NCBI GenBank assembly: GCA_023250995.1
Contig: JAHEZO010000011.1
Coordinates: forward strand, 2,044-35,076
DNA: 33,033 bases
Origin: Flavobacteriales bacterium
Lineage (GTDB): Bacteria > Bacteroidota > Bacteroidia > Flavobacteriales_H > JAHEZO01
Direction: 5' to 3'
Positions 9,135 to 17,737 of this stretch are shown one piece after another. Position 1 is the first letter of the stretch. Each line of letters opens with the position of its first letter. The notes beneath the pieces were generated by a model. That model was not told the origin of the DNA. It did not search any database and was given only the letters and a program-made list of their open reading frames with translations. Made by a program: the position numbers and the translations under genes.

Positions 9135-10625
9135 TTAGTCGACAGCAAATTCTTCTTTTTGAATTTGGGAAGGAATTTTATCCCCGTTTTTTACAATCTG
9201 ATATAATGATTTTAAGTTAATAATCCCTGTAACAAAGGAAAGCAAAATATAAAAACCGGTCATGGCAGCGAAACAAATAATCCAGTTGCTGTGAACCGAT
9301 TTAGAAATATAACCCAAGGTGAGAATCCCGGCTGCAAAAAATCCAAATTTTAAAATCATGCGCAAATTAACTTTAAATTTAAAAATATATTGCACAATGA
9401 TTATTTGAGTTAACGCGGCAAGCCCCTGAGTAAAAAAACTTGCAATGGCCGACCCAAAGGCCTGGAGATGCGGAATGAGAAAAATGTTCAAAATAATATT
9501 TAATAACATTCCGCCTCCGGCCATTATGTTAAGTGCTTTTAAATTTCCATTGGCGGTAAGCAGCGTGCCAAAAATGTAAGAAGATGAAACAGGGATGAAG
9601 CAGCCCATAAGCAAACCGAAAACAGGCGCTGAAGCTTCCGCATGTTCATGATAGAGTAATTTCATAATTTCCTCTCGGTAAAAAAAAGAACCCGAAGCCA
9701 CCATTATAGCGGGTATCACCAATAGCCGAAATGAAAGCTTTACTAAATCTTCCACCGAATCCTTTTGTTTTAACATCCTCGAAAAAAGAGGCAGGAGTAA
9801 ACCTGCAAATAAATAAGCAATCATATTTGTGGCATCCAAAAGCCGGTAGGCCTGGGCGTAAATTCCGGCCTGTATGTTATTTTCTCCGTCCGGCAGCATC
9901 CGTTCCATCATCACAGTGTCTATCCTGTTATAAAATGTCATTAATAAAATGAGCACTGCAAACGGAAAGCTTTTTTTTAAAATCATCATCGAAAAAGGAA
10001 AATTCCACCTGAGTTTAAAAAACTCGGCCTTCCTGAATACAATGATAAAGGCGATGATAGCAGTAAGTCCGTAGGCAATGGTTTGAACATAAATAAACCA
10101 CTCAATTTTCATGGGCTCGTGTGTCAGGTTACCCCAAAGAAGCACTGCGCAAATGGCAATCATAAAAGTGCGGTCGAGTACAGAAACAACGCTGTCGGTT
10201 TTAAAAAGAAATAACCCGGCAATATTGCTCCTTAAATACAAAATGAGGTAAATTAAAAACTGGTTAAAACAAAGCAAAAGCAGAAACTGAAATTGCTTGA
10301 AAGAATAACCGATGATCCAGGCGCATAATAGTGAAACTATCATGTACAAAATCCCCAGTGAAAGTTTCAAAGAAAAAATACTTGAAAGATGTTTTTTAAT
10401 CAGATGGTTGTTTTGCGAAATATTCCTGTTGTTAAAATTAGTTATCCCAAGGTCGAGAAGAATATTAAGGAGGAAAGAAAAATTAAAAAGGGCGTAGTAA
10501 AAACCGTAATCTTCCACCCCGATTGAATTTTGCACCGCACGGTCAATGCCTAAAATCCAAAAGGGTTTAATAAGCAGGTTAAGAAAGAGAAGTAAGAGGA
10601 GATTTGTTAAAAATTTTCGCTGCAT
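9135..10625 (-). CDS. Polysaccharide flippase (Wzx/MATE-like oligosaccharide transporter)
   Basis: About 12 TM segments; DRAVQNSIGVEDYGFYYALFNFSFLLNILLDLGI and YNRIDTVMM motifs of the polysaccharide biosynthesis protein family. Confidence 0.85.
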   Translation of the reverse strand: MQRKFLTNLLLLLFLNLLIKPFWILGIDRAVQNSIGVEDYGFYYALFNFSFLLNILLDLGITNFNNRNISQNNHLIKKHLSSIFSLKLSLGILYMIVSLLCAWIIGYSFKQFQFLLLLCFNQFLIYLILYLRSNIAGLFLFKTDSVVSVLDRTFMIAICAVLLWGNLTHEPMKIEWFIYVQTIAYGLTAIIAFIIVFRKAEFFKLRWNFPFSMMILKKSFPFAVLILLMTFYNRIDTVMMERMLPDGENNIQAGIYAQAYRLLDATNMIAYLFAGLLLPLFSRMLKQKDSVEDLVKLSFRLLVIPAIMVASGSFFYREEIMKLLYHEHAEASAPVFGLLMGCFIPVSSSYIFGTLLTANGNLKALNIMAGGGMLLNIILNIFLIPHLQAFGSAIASFFTQGLAALTQIIIVQYIFKFKVNLRMILKFGFFAAGILTLGYISKSVHSNWIICFAAMTGFYILLSFVTGIINLKSLYQIVKNGDKIPSQIQKEEFAVD

Positions 10626-10724
10626 AAATTTTTAAAGAGGGGCAAAGGTAACAGATTTGCAAAAATGTTTTGAAATGGAAAATGTTTAAGAGAAAAGAAT
10701 CAGGATTCAGGGGTTAACTTCCCT

Positions 10725-10754
10725 TGCAAATCTGGGGAAGAAACAATATATTTG
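10725..10754 (+). promoter_or_regulatory. Candidate Bacteroidota-type promoter for rnhB
   Basis: TATATTTG (10747-10754) matches TAnnTTTG, with a TTGC-type box about 19 nt upstream. Confidence 0.45.
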
Positions 10755-10790
10755 TAAAAAAAACTCTTACGGGAAAAGTAATGGTTAGAA

Positions 10791-11426
10791 TTGAAGAAAA
10801 AAATAACCCCCTTGCTTAAACCCGTTCACACCAAAGGTATGATTGAAGCCGGTTGCGATGAAGCCGGCAGGGGCTGCCTTGCCGGACCCGTTTTTGCCGC
10901 AGCGGTAATTCTCCCTCCAAAATTCCGGAACTCCATCCTCAACGATTCCAAGCAACTCAGCGAAAAATGCAGGTATGAATTAAGAGATATCATTGAAAAA
11001 AAGGCCATTTCTTTTGCCGTTGCCAGGGTAGAGCATAATGAAATAGATAAAATAAATATTTTAAACGCTTCCATTCTGGCCATGCACAAAGCAATAGGGA
11101 AATTGAAAATTGCACCTCAAACACTTATCATTGATGGAAACCGGTTTAAAAAATATCTGACCAAAGCCGGAAAACCAATTCAGCATTTTTGCATTATTGG
11201 CGGTGATGCAAAATACATGGCCATTGCCGCAGCTTCCATACTTGCAAAAACCTACCGGGATGATTTCATGAAAAAAATTCATTTGGAGTTTCCCCAATAT
11301 AATTGGGATTCAAATAAAGGATATCCCACAAAGGATCACCGAAATGGAATAAAAAGCCATGGTGTTTCCCCCTACCACAGGTTAAGCTTTAAATTGCTTT
11401 CAACCCAATATGAACTGGAGTTCTGA
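10791..11426 (+). CDS. rnhB: Ribonuclease HII
   Basis: [53 protein letters not shown]. The ORF-track start is TTG; an ATG ([12 protein letters not shown]) lies downstream. Confidence 0.95.
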   Translation: MKKKITPLLKPVHTKGMIEAGCDEAGRGCLAGPVFAAAVILPPKFRNSILNDSKQLSEKCRYELRDIIEKKAISFAVARVEHNEIDKINILNASILAMHKAIGKLKIAPQTLIIDGNRFKKYLTKAGKPIQHFCIIGGDAKYMAIAAASILAKTYRDDFMKKIHLEFPQYNWDSNKGYPTKDHRNGIKSHGVSPYHRLSFKLLSTQYELEF

Positions 11427-11483
11427 TTTTTCTCATTCTCCTTTTTCCAATAGGTATATTCCTTACTTTCGCCCGCTTTAATT

Positions 11484-12455
11484 ATGACATCTTTAGAAAA
11501 CATACAAGCACCCATCCGCAACGAAATGGAGGAGTTTGAACGCAGGTTCAGACAATCCATGAAAAGCGATGTTCCATTGCTTGATAAGGTTACCAGCTAT
11601 ATTTTAAAACGAAAAGGCAAACAGATAAGACCCATGTTTGTTTTTTTAACAGCAAAAATGTTTGGGAAAGTTAACCAGTCGAGTTATAATGCTGCCGCCC
11701 TGATTGAACTTTTGCACACTGCCACCCTCGTGCATGATGATGTGGTGGATGGGGCTTTCGAAAGAAGGGGTTTTTTTTCTGTAAATGCTCTTTGGAAAAA
11801 TAAAATATCTGTGCTTATCGGAGATTATTTATTGTCGAGGGGTTTGTTGCTTGCCGTTGATTCAGGAGAATTTAATTTGCTCCGCATTGTTTCAAATGCA
11901 GTGAAACAGATGAGTGAAGGGGAATTACTTCAGATTGAAAAGGCCAGGAGGCTGGATGTGAATGAAAAAATTTATTTTGAAATAATAAGGCAAAAAACTG
12001 CTGTGCTCATTGCATCCTGCTGCGCCTGTGGGGCTGTTTCGGCAAAAGCGGGTGACGATATTGTAAAAAAAATGTGGGATTTCGGAGAGAAAACCGGAAT
12101 AGCATTCCAGCTAAAAGACGATTTATTTGATTACGGCAGTGCCGACATAGGGAAACCAACTGGAATTGATATAAAAGAAAAAAAAATGACGCTTCCTCTG
12201 ATTTATGCCTTATCAAAATCAACCTGGATTGAAAAGAAAAAAATAATAAATGCCATTAAAAATCACAATGACGATTTTCAGCGTGTTCAGGAAGTGATAG
12301 GGTACGTTCTTAAATCCGGGGGGATTGAATATGCCAAAGAAAAAATGATGAAGTATCAGAATGAGGCCCTGATGATTTTGAATTCATTGCCTGCAAATGA
12401 TTCAAGAGAAAAACTGGAACAACTGGTGAGGTTTACAGTGGAGAGGAAGAATTGA
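11484..12455 (+). CDS. Polyprenyl synthetase family protein (trans-isoprenyl diphosphate synthase)
   Basis: GKQIRPMFVFL, ELLHTATLVHDDVVDGAFERRG, GDYLLSRG, FQLKDDLFDY motifs. Confidence 0.94.
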   Translation: MTSLENIQAPIRNEMEEFERRFRQSMKSDVPLLDKVTSYILKRKGKQIRPMFVFLTAKMFGKVNQSSYNAAALIELLHTATLVHDDVVDGAFERRGFFSVNALWKNKISVLIGDYLLSRGLLLAVDSGEFNLLRIVSNAVKQMSEGELLQIEKARRLDVNEKIYFEIIRQKTAVLIASCCACGAVSAKAGDDIVKKMWDFGEKTGIAFQLKDDLFDYGSADIGKPTGIDIKEKKMTLPLIYALSKSTWIEKKKIINAIKNHNDDFQRVQEVIGYVLKSGGIEYAKEKMMKYQNEALMILNSLPANDSREKLEQLVRFTVERKN

Positions 12456-12480
12456 TGGGTCCCTTTGAAAATAATAATAA

Positions 12481-12619
12481 TCATTAAGACGTATAAAACA
12501 ATCTTTTCCTACCCTCACCCTTTTTTCCCTAAAGGGATCAACGCACCATATTAAGCGGACTGGCCCCTTCAGGGATCATGGGTGCGGGAATGAAGAAATT
12601 AAAATAAATGTCTAAATGG
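12481..12619 (-). repeat. Palindromic MITE-like repeat, family 2 (copy B, ~139 bp)
   Basis: Reverse-complement match to 7743-7880: strongly conserved outer arms, divergent central loop; perfect ATGTCTAAATGG right end, degenerate left end tcattaagacgt. Confidence 0.8.
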
Positions 12620-12689
12620 TATTACTCTTTTATCTTAGGCCGTGGAGCTTTTTTTGGCTCAAGAATTTATCGGGGTATGGTAAATGATA

Positions 12690-13361
12690 TTATTTTTCCC
12701 CCGATACTCTTTCTTCGCCATTTTCTCCAAGATATTTTTTTATTGCCGAATGGCCCGCGTAGATCAGAGGTGTTAACGCCACAGCAATAATAAGTTTGCA
12801 TATATATCCTGTAATAGCGGCATTCATCCAAACGGAAAAGCTCCATTTGCCCGGAATAAAAAATGCAATTCCGGTTACTACAAACGTATCAATGAGCTGT
12901 GAAATGGCCGTTGACCCGGTAGAGCGGAGCCAGAGCATTTTCCCTCCTGTTCGGTTTTTGAAAAACCAAAAAACAAATACATCCACCATTTGCGAAGTAA
13001 GAAAGGCAACAATACTTCCGGCAATTATCCACATTCCCTGGCCAAAAACCGCCTGAAACTGTTCATCACTTACGGTTGAAATATTTGGATAATCAGCAGC
13101 CGGAACCCTGAGGGCAAAAAATAATATTATGAAGGCATAGGTAATTAAGCCCGCTGTGATAAGCGATAACTGCCGAACCCCCTTTTTCCCATAATATTCA
13201 TTTATCAAATCGGTGGTAAGGAAAACAACCGGCCATGGAATAATTCCAATGCTCATAATAAAGGGGCCGAGCATAATTATTTTTCCGCCAATTAGTTCGG
13301 CCACCACGGCATTGGTGATAAAAATTCCGGCAAGGGTGAGATAAACTAAGTTTCTTTTCAC
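12690..13361 (-). CDS. yhhQ: Queuosine precursor transporter (YhhQ/VUT family)
   Basis: AELIGGKIIMLGPFIMSIGIIPWPVVFLTTDLINEYYGKKGVRQ and FWFFKNRTGGKMLWLRSTGSTAISQLIDTFV, characteristic of the family. Confidence 0.9.
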   Translation of the reverse strand: MKRNLVYLTLAGIFITNAVVAELIGGKIIMLGPFIMSIGIIPWPVVFLTTDLINEYYGKKGVRQLSLITAGLITYAFIILFFALRVPAADYPNISTVSDEQFQAVFGQGMWIIAGSIVAFLTSQMVDVFVFWFFKNRTGGKMLWLRSTGSTAISQLIDTFVVTGIAFFIPGKWSFSVWMNAAITGYICKLIIAVALTPLIYAGHSAIKKYLGENGEERVSGEK

Positions 13362-14137
13362 TTTCCTTTGAAATCAGCCTTTCTTTTGTTTAAAAAGGCA
13401 TCCGCTCCTTCTTTAAAATCTTCCGTATTGCAACAATCGCCAAAGGCATTAATTTCAAATTCCAATCCATCCACTCCATCACGGAAGCAGGCATTAACAC
13501 ATTCAATAATTTTTCCAATGGCCAGAGGGGCTTTGGCTTTAATTTTTTCCAGAATCTCAAGGCATTTTGCAATAAGTTGGGCCTGTGGCACCACATAATT
13601 TACAAGGCCAAGCTGAAGTGCTTCATCCGCTTTAACCATATCGGCTGTCATAAGTAACTCCAAAGCTTTTGTTTTTCCGATGAGCTGTATGAGACGTTGC
13701 GTACCGCCATACCCAGGAATAATTCCAAGGTTTACTTCCGGCTGTCCGAACCGGGAATTTTCTGAAGCTACCCGCAAATGGCAAGCCATGGCCAGTTCAC
13801 AACCACCGCCCAGGGCAAAACCATTTACGGCTGCAATAACGGGCTTCGGGCAGTTTTCAATCAGGTTAAAAATTTCATGGCCGTTGGCCGACATATTTTT
13901 GGCCTTTTCAAGAGTTAACCCTCCAAACTCAGTAATGTCGGCTCCGGCAACAAAAGCTTTCTCCCCGGCTCCTGTAATAATAATTCCCTTTACCTCATGG
14001 TTGCTATAGGCATCCTTCATTGTATCTTTAATTTCTGAAAGGGTTGAAGTGTTTAAGGCATTCAACTTATCGGGCCGGTTTATGGTTATTATTAAAATGC
14101 CGGATTCGGTTTTTGTAAGAAGATTTGTGTAAGGCAT
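13358..14137 (-). CDS. Enoyl-CoA hydratase/isomerase (crotonase family)
   Basis: NRPDKLNALN, GAGEKAFVAGADITEF, AVNGFALGGGCELAMACHLRVAS, FGQPEVNLGIIPGYGGTQRL. Overlaps the next gene by ATGA. Confidence 0.95.
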   Translation of the reverse strand: MPYTNLLTKTESGILIITINRPDKLNALNTSTLSEIKDTMKDAYSNHEVKGIIITGAGEKAFVAGADITEFGGLTLEKAKNMSANGHEIFNLIENCPKPVIAAVNGFALGGGCELAMACHLRVASENSRFGQPEVNLGIIPGYGGTQRLIQLIGKTKALELLMTADMVKADEALQLGLVNYVVPQAQLIAKCLEILEKIKAKAPLAIGKIIECVNACFRDGVDGLEFEINAFGDCCNTEDFKEGADAFLNKRKADFKGK

Positions 14138-14158
14138 GAAAAACGAAATTAGTTAATA

Positions 14159-14342
14159 ACTGATGTTACGCAAAAGTCCGAAGGATTAATATTATTATAA
14201 AAAATGAGAGGGTATATAATTTTAAAATCCCGTAGGGATGGCATTATTATATCACCCTTTCAGGGTTTTGTTTCGTTAGGGTTTCATTCTTTTTATAATA
14301 ATAACATCCCTTCGGGATTTTATTGTTTTGCGTAACATCAGT
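14159..14342. mobile_element. MITE-like element sharing family-1 termini (copy 2, 184 bp, different interior)
   Basis: Perfect TIR ACTGATGTTACGCAAAA / TTTTGCGTAACATCAGT and perfect 5-bp TSD taata (14154-14158, 14343-14347); the interior is a long imperfect inverted repeat. Confidence 0.88.
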
Positions 14343-14349
14343 TAATAAT

Positions 14350-15882
14350 TTAATTAACCCCATGCATCCTCTTTTTAAGCCATGGAAACAAAATAAATAA
14401 AACTAAGGATGTGGTTCCGCTTAGTCCAATGAATACGCAAAAAAACGTGAACAGGTTGTTGATTTCAATTCCAAGAAAAGATGGCATAACAGCAGCTGTT
14501 TCAACCGGGCTTTCCCCGGCACCCGGAGGAATGAGAGCGCTTAAAGTTCCGGCAAATTTATTGGCTGCGGCATTGGCTAAAAACCAGGTTCCCATCAGCA
14601 GGGATGAAAAACGCAAAGGGGCAAGTTTGCTAACCATGCTTAAACCAATGGGTGATAAGCTGAGTTCTCCCATGGTATGTAAAATATACAAGGCCCATAA
14701 CCACCACATGGTAATTTTCTCGGTAGATGAAACACCGTGAACAGCATATGCAATTACAATATAACCCAAAGCAAGAAGTAATAAACCAAATGCCATTTTT
14801 AGCGGGGAGGAGGGTTCGAGGTTTCGCTTATTCAGTGCATTCCAGAACATGGTAAACAATGGAGCCAGAAGAACTATTGCCAACGGGTTGATGGACTGAA
14901 ACCAGGAGGCAGGCATTTCCCAGGAGCCGATAAACCGGTTGGTTTGGGAATCGGCAAAAAGGGTAAGCGAAGCGCCCGCCTGCTCAAAGCAGGCCCAGAA
15001 AAAAATAACAAAAAAAGCAAGAATGAAAATAACGCTTATCCTCTCCCGTTCCTCTTTGTTTAATGATTTATCAGAAAAAATAATCAAAGGCATTATTATC
15101 ATTGATGCATATATCAAATAGCCAATGGGATCAAAACTTACGGTAAACATATTTTTAAAGTTCAGCAAAAAGAAAATAATAGCCACTGATCCTCCAATTA
15201 TTCCATAAGTTTTTATATCCATTTTTTGCCTTGGCATCCCAACGGCTTCTCCCTCTGGAGTGATAAGATATTTGTTTTTTAACAGTTCAAAAGTAATGGT
15301 GCTGATAAGCATTCCAGTTCCTGCAGCAAGAAAACCCCAGCGGAAATCATGAATGTTTCCGGTATCTCCTAATCCGCCACATACCAAAGGGGAGAAAAAA
15401 GCCCCCAGGTTAATGCCCATGTAAAATATTGTGAAAGCCCCGTCAATTCGGTGATCTCCTTTTGGATAAATTTGCCCCACCATGGTTGAAATATTCGGTT
15501 TAAAAAATCCATTGCCTATGATAAGAAAAGTTAAGCCGGCCCACATCATCGAAATGGCTGAGGCACTCTGAACCCCATCTGTAACAGTGCTGCCGCTAAA
15601 AAACATCAGAAACTGACCGATAGCCATAAGTATACCCCCAACAAGAATACTCCTGCGATTCCCCCAATACCTGTCACTAATATAACCTCCAAGCAAAGGA
15701 GTTAAATAAACCAGCCCTGTGTAGCTTCCATAAATATTAGAGGCATCGGCATTGGTCATAAAAAGTGCCTTGGTCATAAAGAGAATAAAAATTGCTCTCA
15801 TGCCGTAATAGCTGAATCGTTCCCACATTTCGGTGGCAAACAGTAAGTAAAGTCCTTTGGGATGGCTTTGGTTTGATGACAT
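14350..15882 (-). CDS. POT/PTR-family proton-dependent peptide transporter (paralog 1)
   Basis: HPKGLYLLFATEMWERFSYYGMRAIFILFM, GGYISDRYWGNRRSI, GNGFFKPNISTMVGQIY, FYMGINLGAFFSP. Confidence 0.94.
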   Translation of the reverse strand: MSSNQSHPKGLYLLFATEMWERFSYYGMRAIFILFMTKALFMTNADASNIYGSYTGLVYLTPLLGGYISDRYWGNRRSILVGGILMAIGQFLMFFSGSTVTDGVQSASAISMMWAGLTFLIIGNGFFKPNISTMVGQIYPKGDHRIDGAFTIFYMGINLGAFFSPLVCGGLGDTGNIHDFRWGFLAAGTGMLISTITFELLKNKYLITPEGEAVGMPRQKMDIKTYGIIGGSVAIIFFLLNFKNMFTVSFDPIGYLIYASMIIMPLIIFSDKSLNKEERERISVIFILAFFVIFFWACFEQAGASLTLFADSQTNRFIGSWEMPASWFQSINPLAIVLLAPLFTMFWNALNKRNLEPSSPLKMAFGLLLLALGYIVIAYAVHGVSSTEKITMWWLWALYILHTMGELSLSPIGLSMVSKLAPLRFSSLLMGTWFLANAAANKFAGTLSALIPPGAGESPVETAAVMPSFLGIEINNLFTFFCVFIGLSGTTSLVLFILFPWLKKRMHGVN

Positions 15883-16007
15883 AAATGATTTTATAAAGTT
15901 GGTTTTTTTATGAAAAAAGTGAACAAGGCAAATCTTGTCGGTACCTTACGGAAGGCGAAGGCGTTGGCGAAAATATAATTTCTTAAGTAATAAAGAATTG
16001 TTTTTTA

Positions 16008-17657
16008 TCAGACGGGGGAACCTGAGGCAGTGTTTTCTTCCAAAACACGGCAAAGCCATTTTACTAAAAAAAACATAATGGCTGCACCTGCAAGGCAGAT
16101 AATAACATTAATTCCAAAAAAATAAGCCTTGTTTTCAAAAAGATCCCATTTTCCGGCAATAACTCCCGAAAGCTTATTTCCGATGGAGGTGGCTAAAAAC
16201 CACCCGCCCATCATGAGGGAGGTAATACGTGGCGGACTTAATTTTGAAACCAGTGATAAACCTACAGGACTTAGAAAAAGTTCGCCAATGGTAATAACAA
16301 AATACGACCCGATAAGCCAAAGCGATGTGGCTTTGTTTTCAGTTATGTTTGTAAACAAAACAGCCAATACCATAACCACCGCTGACAAGGCCGTTATAAA
16401 AAGGCTCCATGATATTTTTGCCGGAAGTGAGGGTTCTTTTTTTCTTTTCCGAAGCCAGGCGAAAAACCCAACTACAAGAGGTGTTAACAGGATAATGAAA
16501 AATGGATTTACCGACTGATATATTTCGGTGGAAATAATTTTAATTGAATTGCCTTCTGCCGGCCATTGCGATTTGTCAAGATTTTGCAGGTATGGATGGG
16601 TGCCAAGAATTTTTATTTTATTTCCGCTGCCATCTTTTGCCGGCCTGAAATAGTTATCAATTTTCGGAAAGGAATCGGGAGTAGCACTTATGGATTGTAA
16701 CATACCCAGGGGTTTTGCTACCGGTTCAATTATTTCAGGGATGCTTCTATCGGTATATGATTCGGCAAAAGAAGTTAGGGCCGAAGCATTTTGTTTAAAC
16801 ACGGCCCAAAAAATTATTGCCACGGCAAATATTGAAAGCAGGGCGGCAATGGGTGCCTTGTCTTTTTTAGATGCCCTCCCCCAGAGTGAAATAAAAAATC
16901 CAATGATCGGGATAGCCGCAAAAATAAATGCATCGGTTGAATCGGAGCCGAAAATATTTGAAGGAATGAACCAGCCAAAACCACCAAATATTACAGCCGG
17001 CAAAAAAACAAAAAGCATCACCTTTGAAAAGGGCATATCCTCGGGATTGGGAGGTTTCCTGAGGTCGGCAGAAATTATATGTTTGGTTCCGTTCATAAAC
17101 CAAATCAGACCAATGATCATCCCGATTCCGGCAGCTCCGAAAGCATACCCCCATCCATATTTATTTCTCATGTATGCGGCTACAAAATTGCAAACAAATG
17201 CACCCAGGTTAATGCCCATGTAAAATATACTGTATCCCGAATCTTTGAATGATTTATATTGGTCATTATTATATAAATTACCGAGCAGGGTTGAAATGTT
17301 TGGTTTGAAAAACCCGTTCCCGATAATAATAAGCAAAAGGGAAATCCAGAAGGAAGTGTATCCGGGAATTGACAACCCCAGGTATCCTGCCGCCATCAAA
17401 CTGCCTCCTATTAAAATTGATTTGCGGTAACCCAGAATCCGGTCGGCAAGGAGGCCTCCAAGAAAAGGTGTGAGGTATACAAGAGCAAGGTAAGTACCAA
17501 CAATATCTGATGCGGTTGCTTTATCAAGTCCCATCCCTCCCTTATCCGAATCAGTAAGATACAGGAATAGGATTCCGAGCATGAGGTAGTACCCGAATCG
17601 TTCCCACATTTCGGTAATAAACAGGACAGGTAAACCTTTTGGATGTTTGGTTTGCAA
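16008..17657 (-). CDS. POT/PTR-family proton-dependent peptide transporter (paralog 2)
   Basis: HPKGLPVLFITEMWERFGYYLMLGILFLYL, GGLLADRILGYRKSI, GNGFFKPNISTLLGNLY, FYMGINLGAFVCN. Confidence 0.94.
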   Translation of the reverse strand: MQTKHPKGLPVLFITEMWERFGYYLMLGILFLYLTDSDKGGMGLDKATASDIVGTYLALVYLTPFLGGLLADRILGYRKSILIGGSLMAAGYLGLSIPGYTSFWISLLLIIIGNGFFKPNISTLLGNLYNNDQYKSFKDSGYSIFYMGINLGAFVCNFVAAYMRNKYGWGYAFGAAGIGMIIGLIWFMNGTKHIISADLRKPPNPEDMPFSKVMLFVFLPAVIFGGFGWFIPSNIFGSDSTDAFIFAAIPIIGFFISLWGRASKKDKAPIAALLSIFAVAIIFWAVFKQNASALTSFAESYTDRSIPEIIEPVAKPLGMLQSISATPDSFPKIDNYFRPAKDGSGNKIKILGTHPYLQNLDKSQWPAEGNSIKIISTEIYQSVNPFFIILLTPLVVGFFAWLRKRKKEPSLPAKISWSLFITALSAVVMVLAVLFTNITENKATSLWLIGSYFVITIGELFLSPVGLSLVSKLSPPRITSLMMGGWFLATSIGNKLSGVIAGKWDLFENKAYFFGINVIICLAGAAIMFFLVKWLCRVLEENTASGSPV

Positions 17658-17737
17658 ATTAAGGTATGTTAAAATTTTTAGATTTGAAGATTCAACGTTT
17701 TACCTATATTTTTCCAGGAAACCACTTCTCCGTAAAA

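Noticed and set aside
12608-12790. 60-aa ORF starting at the end of repeat copy B
   Set aside because: Its ATG is part of the repeat terminus (ATGTCTAAATGG) and it runs antisense into the YhhQ gene; likely spurious.
13680-14009. Long antisense ORFs inside the enoyl-CoA hydratase (also 16129-16518 and 16690-17223 in the POT gene)
   Set aside because: Shadow ORFs opposite strongly supported genes; no domain signatures.
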